Assembly: GCA_900554095.1 (NCBI GenBank)
Contig: USGC01000003.1
Coordinates: forward strand, 1-34,197
Origin: an uncultured bacterium
GTDB taxonomy: Bacteria > Cyanobacteriota > Vampirovibrionia > Gastranaerophilales > Gastranaerophilaceae
Length of the DNA stretch: 34,197 nt
Reading direction: 5' to 3'
Positions 1 to 8,480 of the stretch are shown piece after piece (the stretch's first letter is position 1; each line of letters begins with the position of its first letter). A program made the position numbers and the translations under genes. The notes beneath the pieces were generated by a model that worked only from the letters and a program-made list of their open reading frames with translations, did not search any database and was not told the DNA's origin.

Positions 1-1
1 T

Positions 2-931
2 ATTGCGAATAAGCCGGTTATGGATATACTTCTCGAAAAACTCTATGCCATTGGTGTAAAAGACGTTATATCAAACACCTATTATTTGGCTGAACAAATT
101 ATTGACCGCTATAAAAATAATAATATAGGAATAAATTTTAATTATATTAAAGAAGAAACACTTTCAGGCACCGCCGGAGGGCTAAAAAAATGTCAGCATT
201 TTTTTGATGAAGAGGAAGATTTTTTGGTGTTATCAGCCGATGGGCTTTCTAATGCGGATTTAGAAAAAGGGATAAAAATTCACCAAAAAAGCGGCGCATT
301 GGCGACTATCGGCATAAAACAAGTGCCAAAATCCGAAGTCTGCCATTTTGGTGTGGTTGTAACGGATGAAAACGGATATATAACCGAATTTCAGGAAAAA
401 CCGTCTGTAGACGTCGCAAAAAGTAATTTTATAAATACAGGTATATATATATTCAAATATGATATCTTCAACTATATTCCTGAAAATACATTTTATGATT
501 TTGCAAAGAACGTGTTTCCAAACCTTTTGCAGACAAAATCTATAAATACATTTGAAATAAGCGAGTATTGGAGTGATATAGGGACATTAGATCAGTATTG
601 TCAGTCAACGACAGACTTGTTTGACGGAAAATGTTCATTTGAGCATGCCAATTTTGTAAAAACAGAAAAAGGCATGTATATAAGTGGCACTAGCGAAATT
701 CCTCAGGACATGAAAGTTATAGGAAACTGTACAATAGGTCAAGGGTGCAGATTTGGGAAAAATGTTACTCTGGAAAATAGTATTTTGTGGGACAATATAA
801 CATTAGGGGATAACATAACAATTAAAGACAGCGTAATCGCATCAGGTTGTGAGGTCCAAAAGGATATAACTTCAATGATAGTTGGGGCGGGGCAAAAAAT
901 AGCTAAAAATAAACAAAAAATACAGGCTTGA
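2..931 (+). CDS. NDP-sugar pyrophosphorylase (nucleotidyltransferase), 5'-truncated by window edge
   Basis: The reading frame is open from base 2 and reads IANKPVMDILLEKL before continuing, so the ATG at 20 is internal and the true start lies upstream of the window. ANKPVMD is the conserved sugar-phosphate-binding segment that follows the G-G-x-G-T-R-L nucleotide loop of glucose-1-phosphate/mannose-1-phosphate nucleotidyltransferases; that loop is off the edge. The fold continues with LSADGLSNAD (metal-binding D region), FQEKPS (the EKP motif) and NTGIYIF. The last ~90 residues carry hexapeptide-like repeats (VIGNCTIGQGCRFG, NSILWDNITLGDNITI), which form a C-terminal left-handed beta-helix. 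Known role of the family: making NDP-glucose or GDP-mannose for envelope polysaccharide. Substrate cannot be told from what is visible. Confidence 0.85.
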   Translation: MANKPVMDILLEKLYAIGVKDVISNTYYLAEQIIDRYKNNNIGINFNYIKEETLSGTAGGLKKCQHFFDEEEDFLVLSADGLSNADLEKGIKIHQKSGALATIGIKQVPKSEVCHFGVVVTDENGYITEFQEKPSVDVAKSNFINTGIYIFKYDIFNYIPENTFYDFAKNVFPNLLQTKSINTFEISEYWSDIGTLDQYCQSTTDLFDGKCSFEHANFVKTEKGMYISGTSEIPQDMKVIGNCTIGQGCRFGKNVTLENSILWDNITLGDNITIKDSVIASGCEVQKDITSMIVGAGQKIAKNKQKIQA

Positions 932-970
932 TTTTTTACTACTTTAATGCTAACTTAAAAATATACTTCT

Positions 971-1213
971 TGGGTAGTGGCAAAGATCCCGATTAAGTAT
1001 CGTTCAATCAGAGGGAAAGCGCCACAAAGCCAAGTAAAAACCCAAAATGTTGGGGCCTGTGGCAGGGATCCCGATTAAACGATTAAGCTCGTTCAATCAG
1101 AGGGAAAGCGCCACAAAGCCAAGAAAAACCCAAAATGTTGGGGGACTGTGGCAGGGACCCCGATTAAACGATTAAGTATCGTTTAATCAGGGGGGAAAGC
1201 GCCACAAAGCCAA
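971..1213 (+). repeat. three tandem ~90 bp hairpin-forming repeats upstream of tRNA-Met
   Basis: Three units end in the same sequence, GCCACAAAGCCAA, at 1021, 1110 and 1201 (spacing 89 and 91 bp). Each unit folds as a long hairpin: GTGGC/GCCAC base stem (977-981 with 1021-1025; 1058-1063 with 1110-1115; 1147-1152 with 1201-1206). In unit 3 there is a perfect 11 bp upper stem GATTAAACGAT/ATCGTTTAATC; unit 2 has one mismatch and unit 1 lacks part of the arm. Units 2 and 3 are preceded by a small CCCAA/TTGGG hairpin. Unit 3 contains GGGACTGTGGC, the same 11 bases that start the tRNA at 1236. There is no open reading frame here. Confidence 0.85.
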
Positions 1214-1235
1214 ATAAAATGCCACCATAATCTCT

Positions 1236-1307
<72 letters not shown>

Positions 1308-1452
1308 GTTTTTTAATGCTTAATTTTTATATTAATTTTGTAAAATTGTATTAAGATTGTTGAAATCTTGTTTACAAATTAATCAATTCTTTTTTTGTTT
1401 GTGGTTTATTAAAAGAAAATATAAATCGACATAAAAAAGAAGGATTTATAAA

Positions 1453-2337
1453 TTGCAGAATACTATATCAAAAAGTATTACAACAAGCCCGAAATCGGCT
1501 TACCAGAAGTCAGAAAGAAACAACATTCTGCTTTTGCAGATGATTGAAAGAAGGCTTACAAAGCTATTCAAGGATGAAATCGAATCCGATAATTCTATAT
1601 TTATTTCAGTTTCAGAAAATGCAATACATAAAATGGCTCAATTTTTATCAGGATTTACCATGCGTTCTTGCTCAATAGGCATAGCAGGCGAAACAGCAAG
1701 CGGTAAATCAACAATTACATATGATATTATCAGCACAATTGATGCTTTTGCAAAAGAGTTTTGCATAAATAATCTGATTACAAGAATTAATACCGATGAT
1801 TATTACTATGACCGCTCGGAAATGGTAAAAGCAGCAGGCAGCTTTGCAGAATTTGCAAAAAATTACGACCTTGATGTTCCTGAGGCGTTAGAGTTGGAAC
1901 TTTTAAAGGCGCATATTCAAAAGCTTTTAAAAGGAGAAACTGTATATCTTCCGCAGTATGACATGTCAGGTACTGCAATTAGAAAAGACAATGTTACAGA
2001 GGCTATCCCTTCTAAAATTGTTATTTCAGAGGGGCTTTTTACTCTAACTGACAAAGTCGCAGATGCGTTTGATTTTAAGATTTATGTAGACATTCCTGCT
2101 GCAACTCAGAAGGAAAGATTTTACAGACGCGCAGCAGAACGTTCACTTGGCGCCTCTGTGGATGATGTTTATAACAATGCTTCAAACAAAGCAAAGATCT
2201 ACATTCATCCGACAAAATCTAAAGCGGACATAATACTTTCAGGTGAATCTGAAAGAACCGCTTATAAAGAATTCATCAATAAAGTTTTGAATTTGGCAAA
2301 AGAAATACATTATAAAAATGTTCTTCTTTATAAATAA
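1453..2337 (+). CDS. uridine kinase-like P-loop kinase
   Basis: A 294-residue protein starting at TTG 1453, chosen because AGAAGGA lies about 8 bases upstream and no better start exists. Walker A is GETASGKS (residues 79-86), followed by INTDDYYYD (the DDYY motif near 115-118), PQYDMSGT and VVISEGLF-like strands (IVISEGLFTL). This order of motifs is that of uridine/cytidine kinases and related phosphoribulokinase-family proteins, which phosphorylate nucleosides with ATP or GTP. Typical Udk proteins are about 210 residues; this one has an extra ~70-residue N-terminal segment with no recognisable motif. Likely role is pyrimidine salvage in the cytoplasm, but the N-terminal extension means another small substrate is possible. 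Confidence 0.75.
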   Translation: MQNTISKSITTSPKSAYQKSERNNILLLQMIERRLTKLFKDEIESDNSIFISVSENAIHKMAQFLSGFTMRSCSIGIAGETASGKSTITYDIISTIDAFAKEFCINNLITRINTDDYYYDRSEMVKAAGSFAEFAKNYDLDVPEALELELLKAHIQKLLKGETVYLPQYDMSGTAIRKDNVTEAIPSKIVISEGLFTLTDKVADAFDFKIYVDIPAATQKERFYRRAAERSLGASVDDVYNNASNKAKIYIHPTKSKADIILSGESERTAYKEFINKVLNLAKEIHYKNVLLYK

Positions 2338-2345
2338 GTTTATGG

Positions 2346-2351
2346 TATATT
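2346..2351 (+). promoter_or_regulatory. extended -10 promoter giving a probable leaderless transcript
   Basis: TGG-TATATT sits with exactly 6 bp between the hexamer and the ATG at 2358. No Shine-Dalgarno precedes that ATG. Transcription would be expected to begin at or next to the start codon. Confidence 0.4.
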
Positions 2352-2357
2352 AACCTT

Positions 2358-2942
2358 ATGAACGAAAAAGAAAAAATGCTAAGCGGCGAGCTTTATAATC
2401 CAATGACTGCGATGGAGCTGTTTTATGAGCGAACCAACGCAAAGACACTGTGCCATAAATTCAATAATTTGCTGCCATCGGAAACCCATAAAAGAAAATC
2501 AATTATCAAAAAGCTGTTTGGAAAAACCGGGGATAATTTTCATATCGAATCGGTGTTTTGGTGTGATTACGGTTATAACATTGAAATTGGCGAGAATTTT
2601 TACATGAACCATAATTGTACAATTTTGGACTGTGCAAAAGTAAAATTCGGCGATAACGTGTTTGTCGCGCCAAATTGTAGATTTTATACAGCAGCGCATC
2701 CAATCATTGCGCAAGAGCGTAATACCGGTATAGAGTATGCAAAACCAATTACAATAGAAGATAATGTGTGGATTGGCGGGGGCTGTTCATTTTTACCCGG
2801 CGTAAGCGTTGGGGCAAATTCTGTAATCGGCGCAGGAAGTGTTGTTACAAAAGATATTCCGGCGAATGTAGTTGCTGTGGGTAATCCATGCCGTGTGTTG
2901 AGAGAAATTACCGACGCGGATAAATGTCAGAATAAATTATAA
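2358..2942 (+). CDS. maltose/galactoside O-acetyltransferase-like protein (hexapeptide family)
   Basis: 194 residues. The N-terminal helical segment (KMLSGELYNPMTAMELFYERTN) matches the Maa/LacA/NodL acetyltransferase family, followed by left-handed beta-helix turns (IEIGENFYMNHNCTILD, VKFGDNVFVAPN) and the catalytic His in YTAAHPI. The C-terminal part has VWIGGGCSFLPGVSVG and AVGNPCRVLR, the usual acetyl-CoA-binding end. The family moves an acetyl group from acetyl-CoA to a sugar hydroxyl; the acceptor here is unknown. It lies 20 bp after the kinase gene but has its own -10 element. Its 3' end overlaps the convergent barrel gene by 6 bp. A second family member is at 24399-24995. Confidence 0.85.
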   Translation: MNEKEKMLSGELYNPMTAMELFYERTNAKTLCHKFNNLLPSETHKRKSIIKKLFGKTGDNFHIESVFWCDYGYNIEIGENFYMNHNCTILDCAKVKFGDNVFVAPNCRFYTAAHPIIAQERNTGIEYAKPITIEDNVWIGGGCSFLPGVSVGANSVIGAGSVVTKDIPANVVAVGNPCRVLREITDADKCQNKL

Positions 2943-4208
2943 TAAAATTTGCGTCCCCACAATAAGCCTGTTGCTGTCAGGCGCGTTATGATTGTGGCAG
3001 AATACATAGTTAAAGATAAGCTTTAAAGCTTGGCCTTTTAGGAAATAATTTATTCCAAAAGTATATTCGTCTTTTGCAGCGTTTTTTAAATCACGGTTGG
3101 GGTTGAAGTGGTCGGCTCTTGCCAGTACTTGAAGCTTTGGCGTAATTTTGTAAGCTAAAGTTGTATAAAATCCAGAGGCTTTGTTTGTTGAAACATATGC
3201 TCCATTATATCCGTCGGCTATGGAATATTCAAAATTTGCAAAAAATCTTTTGTACTTATAAGCAACGTAAGCGCCTCCGACAGTATAGTTTTCATGATTT
3301 TTACCCGTGTTAAGGCCTGTACCGAGGATTAAATTGCCCCATTTCCCGTCAGTTTTAGCTAGTGGTTTAAAGTTAACCCAGCCTGTAAATTCCACACCGG
3401 GGAAAAAACTGTGAAAGAACCTGTCAGAACTGTTAAAGGCAAGACTGTAATTTACAAGGGGATATTCACCTACTAACCTTACACCGAGCGCGCGGGTTGA
3501 GCCAAAGTGTCTGGCAATTTGAGCTCTGGCAACAAAAGGCTGAGTGTATAACGGCATTCCGCCTTCGACTCCGACTTGGTTTCTTGAATAACCAACAAGG
3601 ATTTTATTGTTAGGAATAATTGTATTTACAAAGTATGCGTCGGCTACAAAGTCATGTAAATAGCTTCTGCCGGAGTGGGGCACAATGTTAAAACGCCCCA
3701 GAAAAGAAGTGTTTTTATCTGCTGTAATCCCTATTACCCCAAGTTGAACAAGATCATGCATGTAATTTGTGTCATAATCAGCTCCTTCAAATGTTGCTGC
3801 CAAATCCCCGCGGTATGCCGCAAAAAGCTGAGCTTTTCTAACCGGGCCTTTGGAAAATTCAAACGTTAATTCGTCTTGTAAAAGGTATGTTGGAATATCT
3901 GTTCTTTCAATTTGTGTTTTATAAATTTTTTGAAAAAGAGAAGTTCCAGTAATTTCTAATTCTTCAACTTCATCTTCTTTAACAACATTGTCAAAGTTTG
4001 AGAATTCGACATCGCTGTTATCTATAACTTTTTCATCTTCTTGCAGAGCTTCTTGTTCCCTGACTTCTTTGGGAATATCGGCATTAGTATCATTTTGGTT
4101 TATGATTAGCTTTATATCAGGAGTTGGAATTGTTTCTATTGCATTGGCTTTGTTTATAAAACTCAGGCTTAAAATTGTTAAAAGTAATATTTTAAAAAAT
4201 CTTTTCAC
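2937..4208 (-). CDS. outer-membrane beta-barrel (porin-like) protein
   Basis: 423 residues from a GTG start at 4208; AGAGGT lies 11 bases upstream. A Sec signal peptide (MKRFFKILLLTILSLSFINKANA) is followed by an acidic, low-complexity stretch of about 70 residues (rich in D/E, e.g. EVREQEALQEDEKVIDNSD). The remainder alternates short amphipathic strands with turns (e.g. TFGINYFLKGQALKLIFNYVF), as expected of a transmembrane beta-barrel. I do not recognise a specific family; phosphate- or sugar-selective porins are the nearest idea. The final residue is Leu rather than the common Phe. It probably acts in the outer membrane as a channel. No neighbouring gene points to a substrate. Confidence 0.6.
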   Translation of the reverse strand: MKRFFKILLLTILSLSFINKANAIETIPTPDIKLIINQNDTNADIPKEVREQEALQEDEKVIDNSDVEFSNFDNVVKEDEVEELEITGTSLFQKIYKTQIERTDIPTYLLQDELTFEFSKGPVRKAQLFAAYRGDLAATFEGADYDTNYMHDLVQLGVIGITADKNTSFLGRFNIVPHSGRSYLHDFVADAYFVNTIIPNNKILVGYSRNQVGVEGGMPLYTQPFVARAQIARHFGSTRALGVRLVGEYPLVNYSLAFNSSDRFFHSFFPGVEFTGWVNFKPLAKTDGKWGNLILGTGLNTGKNHENYTVGGAYVAYKYKRFFANFEYSIADGYNGAYVSTNKASGFYTTLAYKITPKLQVLARADHFNPNRDLKNAAKDEYTFGINYFLKGQALKLIFNYVFCHNHNAPDSNRLIVGTQILL

Positions 4209-4316
4209 AAAAAGATTATACCTCTGGCCAAATTAATTTTATATAATTTATTAAAAAAAATGAACATTTGCTAAACATATATCGTTAAACACATGTAATA
4301 ACTAAAGGAGGCTTTA

Positions 4317-4658
4317 ATGACAGAAGAAATTACAAACGAAATTGAAGAAAAAAAGGGATTTAAGATTTGTAAATGCGATGAATGCGATGTATGGAGACGT
4401 TTTGTCGTAATTATAGGCGGATCATTTGTTGGCTGTTTACTTGCCTTATGCGTGTATCATACATTTGCTAAACCGCCAATTCCGCCTTGTCCGAGACCTA
4501 TGCCGGCGTTTGAACACAGAATGCCAAGAGGCGATTACGGCGCTTACAAAGGTGAGTATAGACACCATAAAAAGTATAGAGGCGAACACGTTAGAAAAGA
4601 TTTTGACAAAGCGCCTCAAAGACCAAGCACAGATAAACCTTCTTCACCTAAAAAATAA
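4317..4658 (+). CDS. small single-pass membrane protein, Pro/His/basic C-terminus
   Basis: 113 residues with a strong ribosome site (AAGGAGG, 5 bases before ATG). An acidic N-terminus, a C-x-C-x2-C cluster (KICKCDECD, residues 19-27), one transmembrane helix (about 32-52, VVIIGGSFVGCLLALCVY) and a Pro-, His- and Arg-rich tail of about 60 residues. No family recognised. The Cys cluster on the predicted cytoplasmic side could bind a metal, but this is only a guess. It is a single-gene unit closed by the terminator at 4669-4692. Confidence 0.7.
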   Translation: MTEEITNEIEEKKGFKICKCDECDVWRRFVVIIGGSFVGCLLALCVYHTFAKPPIPPCPRPMPAFEHRMPRGDYGAYKGEYRHHKKYRGEHVRKDFDKAPQRPSTDKPSSPKK

Positions 4659-4668
4659 TAACGCTATA

Positions 4669-4692
4669 AGCCGGAGCAATCCGGCTTTTTTA
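4669..4692 (+). terminator. Rho-independent terminator
   Basis: AGCCGGA (4669-4675), GCAA loop, TCCGGCT (4680-4686), then a run of T. A perfect 7 bp stem directly after the small membrane protein gene. Confidence 0.85.
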
Positions 4693-4730
4693 CTATTGCG
4701 ATAATTTATTTCTTATGATTAAATCATTGT

Positions 4731-5816
4731 ATGGATAAAAATTTTTCAAATGAGATGAATTTATTAAAAGCATTAGCCATAATGCTTGTCGTGTCAGGAC
4801 ATCTGGAATTCTCACTATTGGGAATTTTTCCGCCTTACTCTTTTCAATTAGCCTTGTTCTTTTTTATTTCAGGCTATTTATTCAAAGATAAGTATCTTTT
4901 TGACATTAAAACATACTTCAAGCACAGAGTAAAAAGCTTATTGCTGCCTTACTTTTTGTACACATCGTTTTATACCGTCGTTACGATAATCATTGCTAAA
5001 TTAACGGGCAAATACTGGGGGCTTGATATAACGTTTAAGAATTTTTTTATAACACCGTTTTTAAATGGCCATCAACTTGATTTGGCTTGTCCGTTATGGT
5101 TTGTAACGCAGTTGTTTATGACAATGATTGCATTTCTGCTGCTTTTCAAATTATTGAAAAAAGTTTATGATAATAAGTATTTTCATTTAATTGTTTTTGC
5201 AATTCTTGGTGTGAGCGCGATTCCACTATCAAAGGTTATAGCGCTGACATGGCTTGTTATTATAAGAACAATGTTTTCACTTTTCTTTGTTTACCTTGGG
5301 TATTTTTATAAAAACTATATTAAAGATTGTTATAACATATTTACAGTGAGATGGGCTGGGGCCGTCATTGCATTGCAGTCAATTCTTTGGCTTTTCAACA
5401 GGGACTATAATCCTGAGCATGGGATTGGATTAAGCTATGTATTAGTTTGGGCAAGGTTTGATGAGCAGATGATTGTGCCTGTGATAACAAGTATTACAGG
5501 TATATGGGCGTCACTTTTCGTTGCAAAGATATTTTATCCGTATTTAAAAGACGTTAAATTCTTTGAACATATGGGAAAAGTTACATATCACATTATGGCA
5601 AATCATTTATTTGTAATGTATTTGATGACAGCGTTTTTGCTTTATATAAACGGAATTCCTATACAGGAAAGGGCAAATCACGACATATATTGGATTTATA
5701 ACCCTGTTCAGACGACCTATTTGTATTTTGTTGTTACTATGGTTGTTACAACTTACGCGGGTGTCGGGCTGCAAAAATTGAATAAACTAATATTTCAGAA
5801 AGAAACTAAAGCTTAA
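4731..5816 (+). CDS. acyltransferase family 3 membrane protein
   Basis: 361 residues, mostly hydrophobic with roughly ten predicted membrane spans. The start reads NEMNLLKALAIMLVVSGHLE; the conserved His (residue 24) in the first span and the hydrophobic G-Y-L-F-K segment after it (FFFISGYLFKDKY) are the signature of the acyltransferase-3 family, which transfers acetyl, succinyl or similar groups to exported sugars, exopolysaccharide or lipid carriers at the inner membrane. The substrate cannot be inferred. No clear Shine-Dalgarno is present. The 3' end overlaps the convergent GH13 gene by 11 bp. Confidence 0.8.
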   Translation: MDKNFSNEMNLLKALAIMLVVSGHLEFSLLGIFPPYSFQLALFFFISGYLFKDKYLFDIKTYFKHRVKSLLLPYFLYTSFYTVVTIIIAKLTGKYWGLDITFKNFFITPFLNGHQLDLACPLWFVTQLFMTMIAFLLLFKLLKKVYDNKYFHLIVFAILGVSAIPLSKVIALTWLVIIRTMFSLFFVYLGYFYKNYIKDCYNIFTVRWAGAVIALQSILWLFNRDYNPEHGIGLSYVLVWARFDEQMIVPVITSITGIWASLFVAKIFYPYLKDVKFFEHMGKVTYHIMANHLFVMYLMTAFLLYINGIPIQERANHDIYWIYNPVQTTYLYFVVTMVVTTYAGVGLQKLNKLIFQKETKA

Positions 5817-7866
5817 GCCACAAGGCATCATAAGGTTTAAGCCTTACCGAAAGCTCTTTGTTCTGCCCTGAAACCCTAATCATTCTGCCGGTAAGCAGAT
5901 CTTTTAAATAAAAATCCTTTTCTTTTTTGCCAAAGTCGTCTGTTATAAGGTTTACTGAGGCTTTAATTCTTTTATCTGACAAGTTATTTATTATTATAAC
6001 TCTTTCATTGTTAAGGCTTCTCAGATATGCGAAAACCTCCGCAGCATCAGTTTTAACTTCTGCAAAATCACCGCGGGAAATTATCGGATTGTTTTTTCTT
6101 GCACCAATAAGATTTTTTACTCTTACATAAACCTTGTTGTTGTAAGAATTGTTGAATCTTTGAGCATTATAAAACGCTGATGCCGGGATAGGGCCTCTAT
6201 TAATATCGCGGCTGTCAAAGTAACTAAGCATATCCACTTTATTTTTAGTTTTCTGAGCTTTTTGCTTGGCTTCTCTAATCTTAGCTGACTTTTTAGCATT
6301 GGCAAAGTTATTTTGAATACCGATTTCATCACCGTAATAAATAATCGGAATTCCCGGCAAAGAAAGCAATATAGAAAAGGCCATTCCTATTCTATCAGGA
6401 TTGCTGTCAAGAAAACTTGCGAGCCTGCCGCTAACACCAAACCCTTTTCTAAATTCCGCACCTTTGGGCGACAAATCGTCATAGAGTAATTCTCTAGTTT
6501 TTGCATTCACCATTTCTAGTGTTAATTCATCATGAACTCTCAAAAACATTGCCCAAGAGGCAGAATCCGGAATTTTCGGAGTATTTCTATATGCTTTCCA
6601 AAAATATGAATTATCCGCAGTAACAAGAGATGCCCAAATTGCCGGCATGTACGGAAAATGATATGCAATTTGAACTTCGTCTGTTCTTGTTAATTCTTTA
6701 GGTTGATTGTTTATTATGTGTTCGATTTTCTTTTCGCTGCCGAAGTATGGCAAAATCTTTTTAGGTTGCTGGCATGCTTCAGCTTGAATTACTGAACGCG
6801 GTGAAATAGTTTGCAAAAATGCACTTAAAAGTTTTATAATTTCGTGAGTTTTAGGTTGATTTTCCGCGTTTGTGCCCGGGGTTTTGTCCAGATATGGAAT
6901 TGCATCCATACGGAAAATATCAATTCCCTGGTTTGCCCAAAAAGCGATTACATCAAGGACATAATACAATACTTGAGGGTTTTCCCAATTTATATCAGGC
7001 TGAAAAGGATAAAATGTATGATATACATAATAATCTTTTCCATTTACTGTAATTTTTCTGTAGTTATTTTCTGTAATTTCAGGGAAAATAATTCTGCGTT
7101 TTGAGATTGTTCCATCGCTTTCAGTATACTCAGCGACATAGCCAAGCTTTTCGTCTTTGTATCTTTTGTACTCAGGCATTTGGTCTTTTACAATAAAATA
7201 GTTTAGTTTGCTGATATCTCCGTTCAATGCCTGCTGAAACCATTCGTGCTGATCAGAAAAGTGGTTTAAAACTAAATCCGCTTTAAGTTTGAAACCTCTT
7301 TTCTTAGCCTCTGCTGCAAATTGTTGAAATTCAAACATGCCGCCAAGGTCTGCGCGTACGTTTTTGGGATTTCTGACATCAAAACCGGCATCGTTCATTG
7401 GGGAGTCTGCAAACGGAAGAATATAAATTGTTGTAACCCCTAAGTCTTTTAAATAATCAAGCATGCTGATTAGAGACTTAAAAGTTGATGGCTTCCCGTC
7501 CGGTGATACTCCGAACTGATCCGGATAAAACATGTAAATAATTTCATCTTTGTACCAATCTGAGGGACGTTCAAGGTCATCTTTGACCAGCAAACTGCCG
7601 CGAGAATTCTTAGCTTTAACAATAATTTCCAAAACTTTATCATAAATAACGTCGGTATTTTCTTTGCCGTAGACATGAGAAATAGCTGATTTCATTTCAG
7701 TTTCGAGCTTCTGTGGCACAATAGTATAGTTTTGATTATTTTCTTTTGTAATCTTTAGCTTTGATTGAATTTTTTTTATAGCAGGTGTTTCATCCGCTAA
7801 AACAACCGAAGTATTAATAAGCATTGCTGATAAAAGCAACGAAGATATTACGCGTTTGATTATCAT
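5806..7866 (-). CDS. exported GH13 glycosidase, trehalose synthase-like
   Basis: 686 residues from ATG 7866. This start is preferred to the upstream TTG at 7908 because it begins a clean signal peptide (MIIKRVISSLLLSAMLINTS...), has AGAGG just upstream, and the TTG lies within the probable promoter. After an ~85-residue N-terminal region comes a complete GH13 barrel: region I ADLVLNH (from 196), nucleophile Asp321 in FRMDAI, acid/base Glu363 in IQAEA, and His445-Asp446 in RVHDELTLEM. The HDELTLEM and YYGDEIG segments are closest to trehalose synthase (maltose alpha-glucosyltransferase) and the amylosucrase/TreS branch. TreS is normally cytoplasmic, so the signal peptide is unusual. Likely role: periplasmic processing of malto-oligosaccharides or maltose/trehalose interconversion. 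Confidence 0.8.
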   Translation of the reverse strand: MIIKRVISSLLLSAMLINTSVVLADETPAIKKIQSKLKITKENNQNYTIVPQKLETEMKSAISHVYGKENTDVIYDKVLEIIVKAKNSRGSLLVKDDLERPSDWYKDEIIYMFYPDQFGVSPDGKPSTFKSLISMLDYLKDLGVTTIYILPFADSPMNDAGFDVRNPKNVRADLGGMFEFQQFAAEAKKRGFKLKADLVLNHFSDQHEWFQQALNGDISKLNYFIVKDQMPEYKRYKDEKLGYVAEYTESDGTISKRRIIFPEITENNYRKITVNGKDYYVYHTFYPFQPDINWENPQVLYYVLDVIAFWANQGIDIFRMDAIPYLDKTPGTNAENQPKTHEIIKLLSAFLQTISPRSVIQAEACQQPKKILPYFGSEKKIEHIINNQPKELTRTDEVQIAYHFPYMPAIWASLVTADNSYFWKAYRNTPKIPDSASWAMFLRVHDELTLEMVNAKTRELLYDDLSPKGAEFRKGFGVSGRLASFLDSNPDRIGMAFSILLSLPGIPIIYYGDEIGIQNNFANAKKSAKIREAKQKAQKTKNKVDMLSYFDSRDINRGPIPASAFYNAQRFNNSYNNKVYVRVKNLIGARKNNPIISRGDFAEVKTDAAEVFAYLRSLNNERVIIINNLSDKRIKASVNLITDDFGKKEKDFYLKDLLTGRMIRVSGQNKELSVRLKPYDALWLKL

Positions 7867-7895
7867 ATCCCTCTTTTGATTATCTATCCATTTCT

Positions 7896-7924
7896 TTTTT
7901 ATAATCAATGAGTGTAAATGTCAA
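7896..7924 (-). promoter_or_regulatory. candidate promoter of the GH13 gene
   Basis: TTGACA (7919-7924, minus strand) with TAAAAA 17 bp downstream (7896-7901). It overlaps the alternative upstream TTG codon, which supports the ATG at 7866 as the start. Confidence 0.4.
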
Positions 7925-7941
7925 GCCTAATTTTTTAGTAA

Positions 7942-8391
7942 TTAGTTCTCAAAGATATTTAAAAATTCATCATATCCCAGGGTTTCAAGTTTTTCTTTTG
8001 GTACAAACTTTAAAGCAGCACCGTTAATACAGTATCTTTTGCCGCCTTTTTCAGACGGACCGTCTTGAAATACGTGGCCTAAATGTGAATTTCCAAACCG
8101 GCTTCGCACTTCTGTTCTAACCATTCCAAAACTTGTATCAGTAGTTTCATTGACGGCATCATCCGTGATAGTTTTAGTAAAAGACGGCCAGCCGCAGCCC
8201 GCATTGTATTTGTCTTTTGATGAAAAGAGCGGTTCACCTGTTACAATATCAACATAAATCCCATCTTTAAAATTGTTATTGTGCGGCGATGAAAAAGGTC
8301 TTTCCGTTGCGTTACGCTGGGTTACATTAAATTCTGTTTCGTCCAGAATCTTTTTTAATTCGTCTTCTGAAGGTTTTTTGTATTCTTTCAT
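7942..8391 (-). CDS. msrB: peptide methionine-(R)-S-oxide reductase MsrB
   Basis: 149 residues, the usual single-domain MsrB length. Motifs: YVDIVTGEPLFSS, GCGWPSF (Cys66), SHLGHVF (His103, His106) and the catalytic Cys121 in RYCINGAALKF. It lacks the two CxxC zinc-binding pairs, so it belongs to the zinc-free form also seen in Bacillus-type MsrB. It reduces methionine-R-sulfoxide in oxidised proteins using thioredoxin, in the cytoplasm (no signal peptide). AGGAGA precedes the ATG. It lies downstream of gdhA on the same strand, separated by the inverted repeat at 8401-8475. Confidence 0.95.
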   Translation of the reverse strand: MKEYKKPSEDELKKILDETEFNVTQRNATERPFSSPHNNNFKDGIYVDIVTGEPLFSSKDKYNAGCGWPSFTKTITDDAVNETTDTSFGMVRTEVRSRFGNSHLGHVFQDGPSEKGGKRYCINGAALKFVPKEKLETLGYDEFLNIFEN

Positions 8392-8400
8392 AAAATTTCT

Positions 8401-8475
8401 CCTGAAATATTATAGCCATTTAAATTTCCAATAGAAATAGCCGTAGCGGACAATTTGGACGCTATAATATTCAGG
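8401..8475 (-). promoter_or_regulatory. 16 bp inverted repeat between gdhA and msrB covering the msrB -10 and ribosome site
   Basis: CCTGAAATATTATAGC (8401-8416) and GCTATAATATTCAGG (8461-8475) are complementary except for one unpaired A, with a 44-base loop. On the minus strand the msrB-proximal arm contains TATAAT (8409-8414) and the first bases of the AGGAG Shine-Dalgarno. A transcript reading through from gdhA could fold and hide the msrB ribosome site, whereas one starting near 8402 could not. The fold is seen; the regulation is inferred. Confidence 0.45.
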
Positions 8476-8480
8476 GTATT

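Noticed and set aside
971..1213. Possible CRISPR array
   Set aside because: Only three units, no short conserved repeat separated by unrelated spacers; the whole unit including the would-be spacer is repeated and forms a long hairpin. No cas genes in the window.
2425..2714. Short frames on both strands inside the first acetyltransferase gene
   Set aside because: They are shadows of a well-supported gene, lack ribosome sites and show no recognisable protein features.
4426..4704. 92-codon frame overlapping the small membrane protein gene and its terminator
   Set aside because: It runs through the terminator hairpin and has no ribosome site.
7867..7908. TTG start 14 codons upstream of the GH13 gene
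   Set aside because: No ribosome site, overlaps a -35/-10 pair, and would bury the signal peptide behind a charged segment.
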